Source: Vibrio splendidus (lineage in GTDB: Bacteria; Pseudomonadota; Gammaproteobacteria; Enterobacterales; Vibrionaceae). Taken from it: a stretch of 64,000 nucleotides of DNA. Each line of letters begins with the position of its first letter. Position 1 is the stretch's first letter. The stretch is from the NCBI RefSeq assembly GCF_024347615.1, contig NZ_AP025509.1, positions 186,001 to 250,000 on the forward strand, in the 5' to 3' direction. The notes beneath the pieces are model-generated. The model did no database searches, had not been told where the DNA came from, and saw only the letters and a list, made by a program, of their open reading frames with translations. Positions 52,787 to 62,068 of the stretch are shown here, one piece after another. A program made the translations under genes and the position numbers.

Positions 52787-54451
52787 TTACTGATTGACGT
52801 AACAAACAGAGAAAGGGACAGACAATCGCTCAAACTCTTTGATCCAGCGCCATTGGTTGTCTTGCAGTTTGTCTCCGGGGCCTTTGACTTCAATCCAATG
52901 AAACTCTTTGTCCTTGAATGCAATCAAATCGGGCATCCCAGTTCTAAATAGCTTTAAATCACTCAATATCACTTTGAAAAGATCAACAATCAAGGCGTTG
53001 GGAATAGCCTCCATACTGTGCTCGACGAGTGATCTGGGGAAGTAGTTCCAATGGACAAATGGGTTGGCGATACCGTGTTTTTGGTCGTAAATATTGAGTA
53101 AGTGGTTCAGCCCATGCTTGGATATAGTCTGAAACACCGCTTCGACCTGTTCGGCTCGTTTGTCTGCGAAATCGGAATGGTATAGATCCAGAGGTCGATG
53201 TTGGTATCGATTGATAAAGGCGCCTTCAACATCTGAAAAAATGACCTCCCAAAAGGCCAAGCCGAACAAGCCACATAGAAAACTGTTCTCAGAAAAATAA
53301 ACATCCCATCCTTGGCTTTCAAGGTGTTGCTTTACCGCAAGCTCAACTCGCGTTTGGCTTAGGTTTAACTCCAGCTTTATCTGTTCGCAATTTGGTTTTG
53401 AAGCGCGCGGAACTTTGTGTCCTTGTTTCCGTAGTAGCCTGTCTTCAAGCTTAATAGCAACTTCTAACTCTGACACATCCGATGGAGTAGCTTTCATTTG
53501 CGTGACAATGTCACACATTAAGTCTAGCTCACCTTGTTTGTCGTAGATGCGTGCAAGTCGCTCTCTGCTAGGGGGAAGTGTAGATTGCCTGAACCAAAAG
53601 ACAGCTTGGTCGTTAAGGTTTAACCGTTCTAGATCGCGAGCAATATCATTGATTAAACGCGATCGTTTTCTGGCTATGCTCCTGTGCCCCGATTCAGCGG
53701 GTATCGATTGTAAAAGGAGTTCAAGAAACTCTGGGTCTTTGCGGTTACCTTCTGAATACAAGCGTTGAATATCGCGCATCTGGAGTAATTGATTGAGTTG
53801 ATCTCTAGAAGTGAAGAAGCGGCGCTGCTTGCTTAATGGGTAGTTCTCAAAGGTATTGAGCCCAAGGTCGCTTAACACGAACTGGCTTAAGTCTTGATAG
53901 GTGTTAGCAAAGAACAGCAACAGTAATACATCGATAACTTGAGATTCGACGACGTAAATACAGTCGAAGTTTAGGTTTTGAAATTGATCAAAAGGTTGTT
54001 GCTCAAGCCGTAACAACAACTCATCTTTCTTGGCAGTTCTGTGGTTCTTAAGGGCGGGGAATATACTCAACAGCTCTGGTTTAGTGAGTAAATGCAATCC
54101 GAGTTCGACATTGCTAATGACAAGGTCATGTTGTTCGGCGGGATGACTCAACGCAATAAAGCCTGCGGTGCTTAGTTCTTGTAGTGCGGTATTTAAATCA
54201 GGGATCTCAACATAGTTGAGTTTATCGCTGCGAAACCAACGGCCTTTACGAGAAAGCAAACGAACCATTGAACATTGGCTTGAAACGGAAAGACGTTTGT
54301 ATGCGGACAACCAACGACATTCATCGTCACTTAGAAGATCGGTATAGAGCGTTTGAGCGTGTTCAACCAACCGATTGAAGTTATCGAGATAATAAGTAGA
54401 GGAGAGCTGAAGAGTGGTTTCTATCGTCAATGGGTTCGTCGCTTGATACAA
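52787..54451 (-). CDS. FAN1-like VRR-NUC domain nuclease
   Basis: 554 residues. N-terminal helical and SAP-like DNA-binding regions (FPALKNHRTAKKDELLLRL), TPR-like middle, and a C-terminal VRR-NUC domain with catalytic GMPDLIAF, EVKGPGDKLQDNQ and WIKEFER; this is the bacterial FAN1 type, a structure-specific 5' nuclease for cross-link repair. The only in-frame start near the expected N-terminus is TTG 54451, which lies at the T run of the upstream MFS gene's terminator. The frame is open back to the MFS stop, without ATG or GTG. The start is therefore less certain than the gene. Confidence 0.88.
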   Translation of the reverse strand: MYQATNPLTIETTLQLSSTYYLDNFNRLVEHAQTLYTDLLSDDECRWLSAYKRLSVSSQCSMVRLLSRKGRWFRSDKLNYVEIPDLNTALQELSTAGFIALSHPAEQHDLVISNVELGLHLLTKPELLSIFPALKNHRTAKKDELLLRLEQQPFDQFQNLNFDCIYVVESQVIDVLLLLFFANTYQDLSQFVLSDLGLNTFENYPLSKQRRFFTSRDQLNQLLQMRDIQRLYSEGNRKDPEFLELLLQSIPAESGHRSIARKRSRLINDIARDLERLNLNDQAVFWFRQSTLPPSRERLARIYDKQGELDLMCDIVTQMKATPSDVSELEVAIKLEDRLLRKQGHKVPRASKPNCEQIKLELNLSQTRVELAVKQHLESQGWDVYFSENSFLCGLFGLAFWEVIFSDVEGAFINRYQHRPLDLYHSDFADKRAEQVEAVFQTISKHGLNHLLNIYDQKHGIANPFVHWNYFPRSLVEHSMEAIPNALIVDLFKVILSDLKLFRTGMPDLIAFKDKEFHWIEVKGPGDKLQDNQWRWIKEFERLSVPFSVCYVNQ

Positions 54452-54480
54452 AAAGAGCCTAACCCTAAGGTTAAGCTCTT
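54451..54480 (-). terminator. Terminator between the MFS carrier and the FAN1-like gene
   Basis: On the minus strand, AAGAGCTTAACC and GGTTAGGCTCTT (one G-T pair) with a TTAG loop and five T. The T run overlaps the TTG start of the next gene. Confidence 0.75.
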
Positions 54481-54508
54481 CAGTAACAAATTCAATTTTT
54501 TCTGATGA

Positions 54509-55747
54509 TTAAGCTTGAGATGCTTTTAGTTCAGAAACTTTAGCTTCAGAGATTGGCTTCGTGATGATTGCAAGAACAATACACACTGCCATCATAGCTG
54601 CAGAGATTGTGTAAGCTAGGCCGTAACCTTCGCCGTTTGTCATTGAGTAACCAACAACTGCTGCACCGATAGCGCCGCCGATACCCCATGCCGTGTAAAG
54701 CACGCCGTAGTTAGTACCGTAGTTTTTCAGGCCGTAGAACTCAGCAGTCAATGTTGGGAATACTGCTAGAAGCGTACCGTAACCAACAGCTGCGATAGCC
54801 GTACCAATGATTAGCGTGAATTCAGAGTTGAACGTAGCGAATAGAGCCATGTTCGCGCCTTGAAGGATGAACGCTAGAAGTAGAGTACGTACGCCACCGA
54901 TTTTATCTGCAAGCATACCCGCAGCAACACGGCCGCCTGAGTTGAATACAGCAAGGATAGACGCTAGGTAAACTGCGTTTGGTAGGTTCGCTTGAACGCT
55001 AGCAATCGTAGTGATGTTACCGATGATCATGAGACCAACAGAAGCAGCAAATGCGTACATGATCCATAGAGAGTAGAACTGAGGAGTCTTCAGCATTACT
55101 TTCCACGTTAGGTCTTCAGTCTTCTTAACTGCTTTAGGTGCTTGGCCTGCTTTTACTTTAGGCTCAGCTGGCGTGTAATCCGCTGGTGGGTTGTTGATTG
55201 TTGCTGCTAGAGGTACTGCAATCGCAAGTACGCCGGCACCAAGAATCATAAAGCTTGTTTGGATACCCATGCTGTCGATTAGCGCAGAAGTGAGTGGCGC
55301 TAGGTAAATAGCAGCAAGACCAAAACCTGCAGCGATTAGACCGTTAACCATCCCTTTCTTAGAAGAATGGAACCATTTCATTGCTGATGGCGAAAGACAT
55401 GCGTAGCCAAAGCCGATACCAGCACCTGTCATCACACCAAACGTTAGGTTTAGCATCATAGGAGTCGTAGCGAAACCAGAAGCAATCATACCGAGGCCAG
55501 TAAGCGCTGTACCAAGAATAAGGATCTTACGTGGGCCCATACGGTCTTGTAGGATGCCTGCAACAAGAAGACAAACAGAGAATGTGATAGTTGCAATAGC
55601 GTAAGGTGCAGATGCTTCAGCAGCACTCCAACCAGCTTCGGTGACTAGCGCCTTGTTAAATACACTCCAAGCATACAGGATGCCAAGACAAAGGTTGATA
55701 CAGAAGCCTGCTAGCAGGATACGTGATGCTTTATCAATCTTGCTCAT
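54509..55747 (-). CDS. MFS transporter, oxalate/formate antiporter (OFA) family
   Basis: 412 residues with 12 membrane helices in two halves joined by a Pro/Lys-rich loop (about residues 190-215). OFA features: GILYAWSVFNKAL in helix 1, DRMGPRKILILG loop, GIGFGYACLSPSAMKWF in helix 4-5. OFA members carry oxalate, formate, lactate or similar monocarboxylates; the substrate here is not known. Preferred-codon bias suggests good expression. The upstream 594-base gap (55748-56341) is AT-rich and has no supported gene. Confidence 0.88.
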   Translation of the reverse strand: MSKIDKASRILLAGFCINLCLGILYAWSVFNKALVTEAGWSAAEASAPYAIATITFSVCLLVAGILQDRMGPRKILILGTALTGLGMIASGFATTPMMLNLTFGVMTGAGIGFGYACLSPSAMKWFHSSKKGMVNGLIAAGFGLAAIYLAPLTSALIDSMGIQTSFMILGAGVLAIAVPLAATINNPPADYTPAEPKVKAGQAPKAVKKTEDLTWKVMLKTPQFYSLWIMYAFAASVGLMIIGNITTIASVQANLPNAVYLASILAVFNSGGRVAAGMLADKIGGVRTLLLAFILQGANMALFATFNSEFTLIIGTAIAAVGYGTLLAVFPTLTAEFYGLKNYGTNYGVLYTAWGIGGAIGAAVVGYSMTNGEGYGLAYTISAAMMAVCIVLAIITKPISEAKVSELKASQA

Positions 55748-56341
55748 TTTTATTCTCAGTTTTGTCGTTGGTTAGTGGTGAGCCACTTAACTAAAGACGG
55801 GTTATTGTGATTGTTTCTTCAAAATTAGTTTGCGTTTATCAACAGACAGCGCAAAAGAGCGCGGATTATAACCAATAAAAATGTGATTGGAATCTCTTTT
55901 TCCATTTTTGGTAAATAAACTCAAACTTGTTAATAAGTTGTTTTTTATTGGTTTTGCAATTGTATTTAATACCTTTCTGTTTTGTTCTTTTTAACGTGGC
56001 GATCCTATTTTTAAAGGTGTTCTTCGATAAGTATTTCTGAATTTCCACGTATTCCGTGCGGATATCACAGAGTTACGAATTATTTTAATTATTTTCTAAG
56101 GTTAATTTTGTGTAACAAAATAAATCGAAGTGGAGCTTTGTCCATATGAGACAAGGAGTAACGAAGTTTTATTAAAAACAAAATGTTAACCAGTTGTTAT
56201 GGGCGGTTTTTGGCGGTACCTTTGCTTACATTTTGTTCGATTGGAGGGGTTGTGTTGTTGAAAAAAAGTGGGAAAATAGTACGCAAACTGAGATTCCAAA
56301 TTTGAAAGGATGCGTTTCCAACTTATGGCGAGGCGAGTATT
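55748..56341. other. AT-rich gap without a supported gene
   Basis: Nearly 600 bases between the MFS start and the small membrane protein. Contains A/T runs and short frames of up to 67 codons without ribosome binding sites. It must hold the promoters of both flanking genes; none could be singled out. Confidence 0.5.
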
Positions 56342-56722
56342 ATGAAACTGTTTTTAATTCTATTGATGTCAATTTCTGGTGGTGTAGCGGCAGCTGACCA
56401 TATCCACTCTTTCTTGTTTGGCTTCTATATTGCTGCATTGGCAGTGGGTAGTTGCTATTGGTTAGCTTTCCGTAGCACGCGTTTCCCACAGTTAGCTCTA
56501 ATGTTATTGATGTGTGGCTTTTTCGCGAAAATTGCAGTGACAGTTGTCGGTGTTTCTTGGGGTATCTCGAACGATATCATTCAATCGCCGTTCATTTTCT
56601 CATTGTCATACCTGTTCTTCTTAGTGGTTGTGTCTTACGTTTGGTTTGCATACCGCGATAAGTTGACGCTAAAAAAGCGCGCTAAGCAGGTAGAAGACTC
56701 TCGCAAGCAAGCGGCTGCATAA
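56342..56722 (+). CDS. Hypothetical membrane protein, 126 residues
   Basis: Three to four hydrophobic helices (KLFLILLMSISGGVAAA, FLFGFYIAALAVGSCYWLAF, LALMLLMCGFFAKIAVTVV, FIFSLSYLFFLVVVSYVWF) and a basic C-terminal tail KLTLKKRAKQVEDSRKQAAA in the cytoplasm. The first helix could be read as a signal peptide, but the protein looks like an integral inner-membrane one. Weak ribosome binding site. No known family is recognised. A terminator follows. Confidence 0.7.
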   Translation: MKLFLILLMSISGGVAAADHIHSFLFGFYIAALAVGSCYWLAFRSTRFPQLALMLLMCGFFAKIAVTVVGVSWGISNDIIQSPFIFSLSYLFFLVVVSYVWFAYRDKLTLKKRAKQVEDSRKQAAA

Positions 56723-56745
56723 TTGCAGAACTAATACAGAATTCT

Positions 56746-56775
56746 AAAAAGAGCTTTCTTCGGAAGGCTCTTTTT
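56746..56775 (+). terminator. UUCG-loop terminator
   Basis: Arms AAAAAGAGCTTTC and GAAGGCTCTTTTT around a TTCG tetraloop, then T residues. Confidence 0.9.
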
Positions 56776-56819
56776 GATCTGGCCTTAACTTGAGTGAACT
56801 CTAGCTATAAGGCAGATAA

Positions 56820-56855
56820 AAGAAACCCCAGTATGGTGACATACTGGGGTTTCTT
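56820..56855 (-). terminator. Strong hairpin downstream of yajD
   Basis: Sixteen-base arms AAGAAACCCCAGTATG and CATACTGGGGTTTCTT with GTGA loop; T-rich on both sides. Placed 56 bases beyond the yajD stop. Confidence 0.8.
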
Positions 56856-56911
56856 GTTATTTATCTAGTATCTAGCCGCTATCATCTAGCAAATACAGGT
56901 CTTAACGCGTG

Positions 56912-57256
56912 TTACTTCTTCATCAACTTCGCTAGATCGGCAAAGGGATTGTGCGTTGCTGATTGATGGTCGTCTAAACGAGCCTTGGCATCAACGCCGT
57001 AACGGTCATGGTCTGTGTATTTTGAATGCTCATGATCGTGACAGTACAAGCACAGTAGTTCCCAGTTGCTGCCATCTTCAGGGTTGTTTGTATGGTCGTG
57101 ATCCACGTGGTGAACGGTAAGCTCTCTCAAGTTTGAGTAAACAAATTCACGTGCACATTTACCACAAACCCATGGGTACAGTTTTAGTGCCTTTTCGCGG
57201 TAGCCTTTCTCTTGGCGAGCGTACGCTGCACTCGAGCCTGTGTAATCAGAAGACAT
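56912..57256 (-). CDS. yajD: HNH nuclease family protein YajD
   Basis: 114 residues. Paired zinc Cys in VCGKCAREF and CLYCHDHEH, and the HNH core TVHHVDHDHTNNPEDGSNWELL. Function in E. coli is not established. TTG 57262 opens a slightly longer frame; ATG 57256 was chosen because AAGGA lies seven bases upstream. Monocistronic. Confidence 0.93.
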   Translation of the reverse strand: MSSDYTGSSAAYARQEKGYREKALKLYPWVCGKCAREFVYSNLRELTVHHVDHDHTNNPEDGSNWELLCLYCHDHEHSKYTDHDRYGVDAKARLDDHQSATHNPFADLAKLMKK

Positions 57257-57531
57257 TGCCAAATCCTTATCAATTGTAATCTCCCGATTTTATCACAGCT
57301 TTCTGGAAGCTGTAGGAATGTCGTGACTAAATCACGTGTCGTACTAACCTATATAGGGCTTAGGTTTGATTGAGCACTTATCTTTTACGTGTACTATCTC
57401 ATAAAGCAGGTTATGTCTTTCTGGAATAAGCCATGCTTAACAGTTTGAAAAGAAATTGTATTTAGGGGTTTTAACCAAGGGAGCGTGACCTAATATCAGT
57501 TAAAGCTACCCTATATTAATAAGGAAATATC

Positions 57532-58389
57532 ATGTCAGAACAATACACACCGCCAAAAGTTTGGGTTAACGATACTGATGGTGGTAACAAGTGGGCAAAT
57601 ATCAATAGTCCTGAATCTGGCGCTCGCTTTGATAAAGAGCTTCCTGTTGGTGATCATGCTTTTCAATTGTATTCCCTTGGTACACCTAACGGTCAAAAAG
57701 TCACTATCTTGCTGGAAGAGTTGTTAGCGGCAGGTGTTAAAGAAGCTGAATATGATGCGTACTTGATCAACATTGGTGAGGCGGATCAGTTCTCTTCTGG
57801 CTTTGTTGGTGTAAACCCGAATTCGAAAATACCAGCACTTGTTGATAAGTCTGGTGACGAAGATGTGAATGTCTTTGAATCGGCATCCATCTTGATGCAC
57901 TTGGCCGAAAAGTTTGGTCACTTTTTACCGAAAGAGGGCGCAGCTCGCACTCAAACATTAAATTGGTTGTTCTGGGCGCAAGGCTCTGCACCATTCCTAG
58001 GTGGTGGCTTTGGCCACTTCTATGCTTACGCCGATGAAAAGCAAGAATACCCAATTAACCGTTTTGCGATGGAAGTGAAGCGTCAACTAGATGTATTAGA
58101 CAAACAGTTAGCGAATAACACGTATGTGGCAGGCGAAGAGCTTAGTGTCGCAGATATCGCGATTTGGCCTTGGTATGGCAACCTTGTACTAGGTAAAACA
58201 TATGATGCCGCTGAATTCCTTCAAGTTGAGTCTTACGCCAACGTAGTTCGCTGGGCGAAGCAACTAGAAGCGCGCGAAGGTTTCCAGCGCGGTCGAGTGG
58301 TTAACCGTTCATTTGGCGAAGAGTGGGAGCAAGTACCAGAGCGCCATTCTGCAGAAGACATTGACCGTGTTTTAAAGCTACGCCCGTAG
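57532..58389 (+). CDS. yghU: Glutathione S-transferase-like disulfide-bond oxidoreductase YghU
   Basis: 285 residues. N-terminal 40-residue extension, thioredoxin-like domain (YSLGTPNGQKVTILLEEL), then all-helical GST domain with the conserved YVAGEELSVADIAIWPWYG. The family binds two glutathione molecules and reduces disulfides. AAGGAAATATC before the ATG. Followed by its own terminator. Confidence 0.95.
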   Translation: MSEQYTPPKVWVNDTDGGNKWANINSPESGARFDKELPVGDHAFQLYSLGTPNGQKVTILLEELLAAGVKEAEYDAYLINIGEADQFSSGFVGVNPNSKIPALVDKSGDEDVNVFESASILMHLAEKFGHFLPKEGAARTQTLNWLFWAQGSAPFLGGGFGHFYAYADEKQEYPINRFAMEVKRQLDVLDKQLANNTYVAGEELSVADIAIWPWYGNLVLGKTYDAAEFLQVESYANVVRWAKQLEAREGFQRGRVVNRSFGEEWEQVPERHSAEDIDRVLKLRP

Positions 58390-58420
58390 TGATTTTAAAA
58401 CGATAGTCGACACCAGTATC

Positions 58421-58467
58421 CTAGAGTTTGTTTTAGCGGCCAACGTTAACTCAAACTCTAGTTTTTT
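58421..58467 (+). terminator. Terminator after yghU
   Basis: Ten-base arms CTAGAGTTTG and CAAACTCTAG separated by 21 bases, then six T. Confidence 0.8.
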
Positions 58468-58643
58468 GTTCCATCGAATCATTCCTTCCTTATATCAGCC
58501 TTTCGATAAATACAGTTACTATTCGCTTTCACTTGTCAATTGCTGTTTTTATTTATGTAATTGAATATTAATGGCTTTTACCCTGTTTAATACCCTGTTA
58601 TTAGAGTTATTTCATACTTTATTACATTTCAACGATTAACTAT

Positions 58644-58671
58644 TTATTGTAATGTTATAACATAACAATAA
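58644..58671. promoter_or_regulatory. Zur box upstream of the zinc operon
   Basis: A 28-base palindrome with one mismatched pair, centred on TGTTATAACA at 58653-58662. It matches the enterobacterial and Vibrio Zur consensus (GTTATAACAT core). Located 36 bases before the outer-membrane-protein start, so zinc-bound Zur would block transcription. Confidence 0.85.
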
Positions 58672-58706
58672 ATTAATTGGTGATGTATCTTAGAAAGGAA
58701 AAAGTT

Positions 58707-59843
58707 GTGAATAAAAAATTGGTTTCTCTAGCGGTTGGTAGCATTCTCGTTTCCCCTGTTTTTGCCGACACGTTGTCGAACCCTCAAATTGGTGTCGTTC
58801 TTGATGGGTATTATCAAGACGGTCAACGTAATAACTCAGAGCGCGGCGAAGGCTTTGGTCTTGGTCATACAGAACTGAACATGTCTGCGAATATCGATGA
58901 TAAGTTTTATGGCTCTTTGACTACGGTTATTGAAACTCACGATGATGAGACTGAATTACTGCTCGAGGAAGCTTTCATTGAAACACTGACGATGCCTTAC
59001 GGTTTAAGCATTCGAGGTGGTCGTTTCTTGTCTGATTTCGGCTACCTAAATAACCAACATATGCATACCGATAGCTTTGTTGAGCGTCCTGCCGCTTACC
59101 GTACATTTTTAGGCTCTCATTATTACGATGATGGTGTTCGTGCAAACATCGTTCTTCCTACAGATCTGTATGTGAAGTTCGGTGTTGAAGCGCTAAGTGG
59201 TAGTAAGATGTCGTCTGTTGATGATGGCTCTGATGTGGGTGTTTACACTACAACTCTTAAGCTGGGTGACGACTTTTCAGAGTCATCAAGCTGGCAGTTT
59301 GGTTTGAGCTACTTACGAAATGAAAACGGTAAAGTTCGTGAGTTTGGAGAGCATGATCACGGGCATGACCACGACCACGATCATAGCCACGGCGCGGCGG
59401 TAACGGGCTCAAACTTATACGGTGCTGACTTTGTATGGAAGTGGGCTCCAAACGGTAACTACAAATACCAAAACTTCACGCTTGCTGCTGAATACATGTT
59501 GTTAGATGGCATCGTCGATGACAAATTCAAAAATGACGCAGAATCACCAGATACACTAGCAGGCTACTATGTATCGGGTGTCTACCGATTTAGCCCAAGC
59601 TGGTCTGCTGGCTTGCGTTACGGTGAAGCAGAAAGCTATGATGGACACGCACATGGTGACCACATGCACTTTACTGCAATGAACGACAAAGAAGCAGATG
59701 CAATGATCGCTTGGGATTCATCTCATTTTGGTACAGTTAGAGCGCAATACTCTCGCGTTGAAAACCAAAGTAAAGAGACAGATAACGTATTTACCCTTCA
59801 GTATGTGATGACCTTTGGGGCGCACGGTGCTCATGCATTCTAG
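58707..59843 (+). CDS. Zinc-regulated outer-membrane protein with histidine-rich loop
   Basis: 378 residues. Signal peptide from GTG 58707 (NKKLVSLAVGSILVSPVFA); AAAGGA precedes it, whereas the longer frame from TTG 58677 would put the start 6 bases from the Zur box and has no ribosome binding site. Mature part is barrel-like (FGLGHTELNMSANI, SIRGGRFLSDFGYLN, YVSGVYRFSPSWSAGLRYG). A loop HDHGHDHDHDHSHG (residues about 225-240) and a second HAHGDHMHF near residue 325 can bind metal. With the Zur box and the downstream transport genes it is most likely a zinc-collecting porin or receptor in the outer membrane. It overlaps the next gene by 11 bases. Confidence 0.8.
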   Translation: MNKKLVSLAVGSILVSPVFADTLSNPQIGVVLDGYYQDGQRNNSERGEGFGLGHTELNMSANIDDKFYGSLTTVIETHDDETELLLEEAFIETLTMPYGLSIRGGRFLSDFGYLNNQHMHTDSFVERPAAYRTFLGSHYYDDGVRANIVLPTDLYVKFGVEALSGSKMSSVDDGSDVGVYTTTLKLGDDFSESSSWQFGLSYLRNENGKVREFGEHDHGHDHDHDHSHGAAVTGSNLYGADFVWKWAPNGNYKYQNFTLAAEYMLLDGIVDDKFKNDAESPDTLAGYYVSGVYRFSPSWSAGLRYGEAESYDGHAHGDHMHFTAMNDKEADAMIAWDSSHFGTVRAQYSRVENQSKETDNVFTLQYVMTFGAHGAHAF

Positions 59844-60765
59844 GAAACTCCTACTTACAATGGCAACGGGTGTTGCCATTGTATCCTCATCTATAATGGT
59901 ATCTTCGCCTGCAATGGCGTTGAATATTTTCGTTTGTGAGCCTGAATGGCAAGCACTTGTTCATAGTCACGCTCCTGATGCCAACATCTATTCGGCGACT
60001 ACGGCTAAGCAAGACCCGCACTATGTTCAAGCAAGACCATCACTTATTGCCAAAATGCGTCAAGCAGATATGGCAATGTGTTCAGGGTCTGAATTAGAAG
60101 TAGGCTGGTTACCAATGCTGCAAGTACGCAGTGGTAATCCTGCGGTTCAAGATAGCGCGCCCACCATGTTATACGCGAGCGATATGGTAGGTATGCTTGA
60201 TACCCATGACCATGTCGATCGAAGCATGGGAGACATCCATGCTCACGGAAACCCACATGTTCAGTTTGCTGCTGAATATATGATTCCTATATCGAGAGAG
60301 GTCACCAAGCGTTTACAACTGCTTGATCCTGACAATGCACATATCTACATGCGAAATGGAATGAAGTTTCGTGCCAACTGGCGTAATAAATTGGCAGAGT
60401 GGGAAGCGAAAGCAGAGCCGTTACAAGGTAAAAAAGTGGTCGGGTATCATGCTACATATCGTTACCTCTTTGACTGGTTAGATATGGCGCAAATTGCTGA
60501 TTTAGAACCTAAGCCTGGGATATCACCGACTACGTCACATTTACAATCATTGACCAAGTTGGATCCTGCTTCGTTTGATGCGATTGTGTATTCATCACAC
60601 CAAGACCAACGTCCTGCTAATTGGCTTAACCAGCAAATCAACAAGCCTACGATACAGCTACCATTGACGGTTGCAGAAGGTCAGAACCTTGACCAAATGT
60701 ACGATCAAGTCATTGATGAATTGCTTAGAACGCTCGTTAACCCAGACACATCAACGAGATCATAA
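59833..60765 (+). CDS. Zinc ABC transporter substrate-binding protein (ZnuA-like)
   Basis: 310 residues. Signal peptide LLLTMATGVAIVSSSIMVSSP, then a cluster A-I metal-binding protein. Likely ligands: His in KQDPHYVQARPS, His in GNPHVQFAAEY, His in GYHATYRYL, and a fourth in YSSHQDQRP. Between the first two lies a short His- and Asp-rich loop THDHVDRSMGDIHAHG. ATG 59833 lies inside the end of the upstream gene, so translation is probably coupled. Stop and permease start overlap as TAATG. The Cys in IFVCEPEW and MAMCSG may form a disulfide. Confidence 0.88.
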   Translation: MHSRKLLLTMATGVAIVSSSIMVSSPAMALNIFVCEPEWQALVHSHAPDANIYSATTAKQDPHYVQARPSLIAKMRQADMAMCSGSELEVGWLPMLQVRSGNPAVQDSAPTMLYASDMVGMLDTHDHVDRSMGDIHAHGNPHVQFAAEYMIPISREVTKRLQLLDPDNAHIYMRNGMKFRANWRNKLAEWEAKAEPLQGKKVVGYHATYRYLFDWLDMAQIADLEPKPGISPTTSHLQSLTKLDPASFDAIVYSSHQDQRPANWLNQQINKPTIQLPLTVAEGQNLDQMYDQVIDELLRTLVNPDTSTRS

Positions 60766-61565
60766 TGTTGAATGAATATGGTTGGTTGGCACCTGCGGTA
60801 TTGTGTGGATTAATTGCATTAGTCGGCAACATTGTGCTTGGGGAGCAAGTCCTCAAGCGCCAGATCATCTTTATTGATCTCGCTGTCGCGCAAGTGGCTG
60901 CCCTTGGCGCCGCTTTGAGTCACTATTGGTTGAGCCGATATGCACAGTTTAGCGGCTCTTGGTTTGCAGAGATGATTGGCCCGTGGATCATGTCATTGTT
61001 GCTATGCGGATTAATTGCGTTAATGGAAAAGCGTTATAAACAACACTTAGAACCAATGATAGGAAGTTTGTTTGTGGTATCGGCTTCATTAGCGATTCTA
61101 TTGGTCAGCAAAGATCCTCATGGCGCCGATTTTATTCAAGGCATTCTCAACGGGCAGCTATTGTGGTCTACCTGGGATGATGTCTGGCCATTGGCAATAA
61201 TCACGACCGCGATGTTGGTGTTGATTAGCGTAAAGCCTGAATTTATGCAGGGAAGTGGCTTTTATCTTATCTTCGCTATTTTGATGCCGATCACCGTAAA
61301 GCTGACTGGGATATATTTGGAGTTTGCGTTACTGGTGATACCTGCGTTATGTGCAGCTGCGTATAACGGCGTTCGCTTCTTTATCGCGAGTATTGGGGTT
61401 GGCACTGTCGGTATTTTATCGGGCTTAGCGGTGTCGGCTTATTACGATTTGCCAAGTGGCGCCAGCATTGTCATCACGCTGTTTTTGGTGGGGGTGATGT
61501 TTAATATTGTGATGAAGTTGATTAGAAGCACTTGTACTGATAGTTCGACACGAGCTTGTGGTTAG
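60765..61565 (+). CDS. Metal ABC transporter permease (ZnuB-like)
   Basis: 266 residues with about eight membrane helices and the phrases LGEQVLKRQIIFIDLAVAQVAALG and ITVKLTGIYLEFALLVIPALCAAA, typical of the ABC-3 permease family. It should form the inner-membrane channel for the binding protein encoded just before. No ATPase gene follows: a 166-base gap leads to an unrelated gene. The pump would need an ATPase encoded elsewhere, for example ZnuC of another znu locus. Confidence 0.9.
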   Translation: MLNEYGWLAPAVLCGLIALVGNIVLGEQVLKRQIIFIDLAVAQVAALGAALSHYWLSRYAQFSGSWFAEMIGPWIMSLLLCGLIALMEKRYKQHLEPMIGSLFVVSASLAILLVSKDPHGADFIQGILNGQLLWSTWDDVWPLAIITTAMLVLISVKPEFMQGSGFYLIFAILMPITVKLTGIYLEFALLVIPALCAAAYNGVRFFIASIGVGTVGILSGLAVSAYYDLPSGASIVITLFLVGVMFNIVMKLIRSTCTDSSTRACG

Positions 61566-61731
61566 GAAAAGGCCTCTAAGGTTTAACTTGGAGGCAACGA
61601 ACCTGACGTTAACAAGACCATGGCGCTTTCTCTGTTTAGAACCGATAGCGCTGGCATATTATATTTAGATTTAGCTATTAAAGGCAGTTTAGGTATAAAA
61701 TCGCGACATCATAATTCTAAAGGATGGTGCC

Positions 61732-62055
61732 ATGTACCACGGTCATATTTATTTCCCTCTGCGCTTTGCAGAGCAGGCAGAAACACTGCGTCAGAAAATT
61801 CTATCGGAACGTAAAGATGTGTTAGAGACTTTCCCATTAATACAGCGTTTGGTTGGCCCACATAAGATGCCAATGTTCGAGATTCATTTTGCTAACAAAG
61901 AGTCGGGTATTGTTGAATGGCTTGAGCAAGAACGCGGTGATATGTCGGTGTTGATTCACCCTGTGACTGGCGGTGAAGAAACTTTGGATCACACAGTAAG
62001 AGCGACATGGCTTGGTCGTGAGCTGGGTGTATTCGAAGATACGCTGACTAGCTAA
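61732..62055 (+). CDS. DOPA 4,5-dioxygenase family protein
   Basis: 107 residues with three conserved histidines in the pattern YHGHIYFP, FEIHFANKE and LIHPVTGGEETLDHTVRATWLG (last part in two pieces), characteristic of the small DOPA-dioxygenase-like family. Activity in bacteria is not established. AAAGGATGG before the ATG. The 166-base gap upstream holds no other gene. Confidence 0.9.
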   Translation: MYHGHIYFPLRFAEQAETLRQKILSERKDVLETFPLIQRLVGPHKMPMFEIHFANKESGIVEWLEQERGDMSVLIHPVTGGEETLDHTVRATWLGRELGVFEDTLTS

Positions 62056-62068
62056 TTTTAATTCTGCG

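Noticed and set aside
55866..56048. 60-codon minus-strand Lys-rich frame
   Set aside because: Reflects A/T runs in an intergenic region; no ribosome binding site.
56194..56397. 67-codon frame before the small membrane protein
   Set aside because: Overlaps the better-supported start at 56342 in another frame and has no family features.
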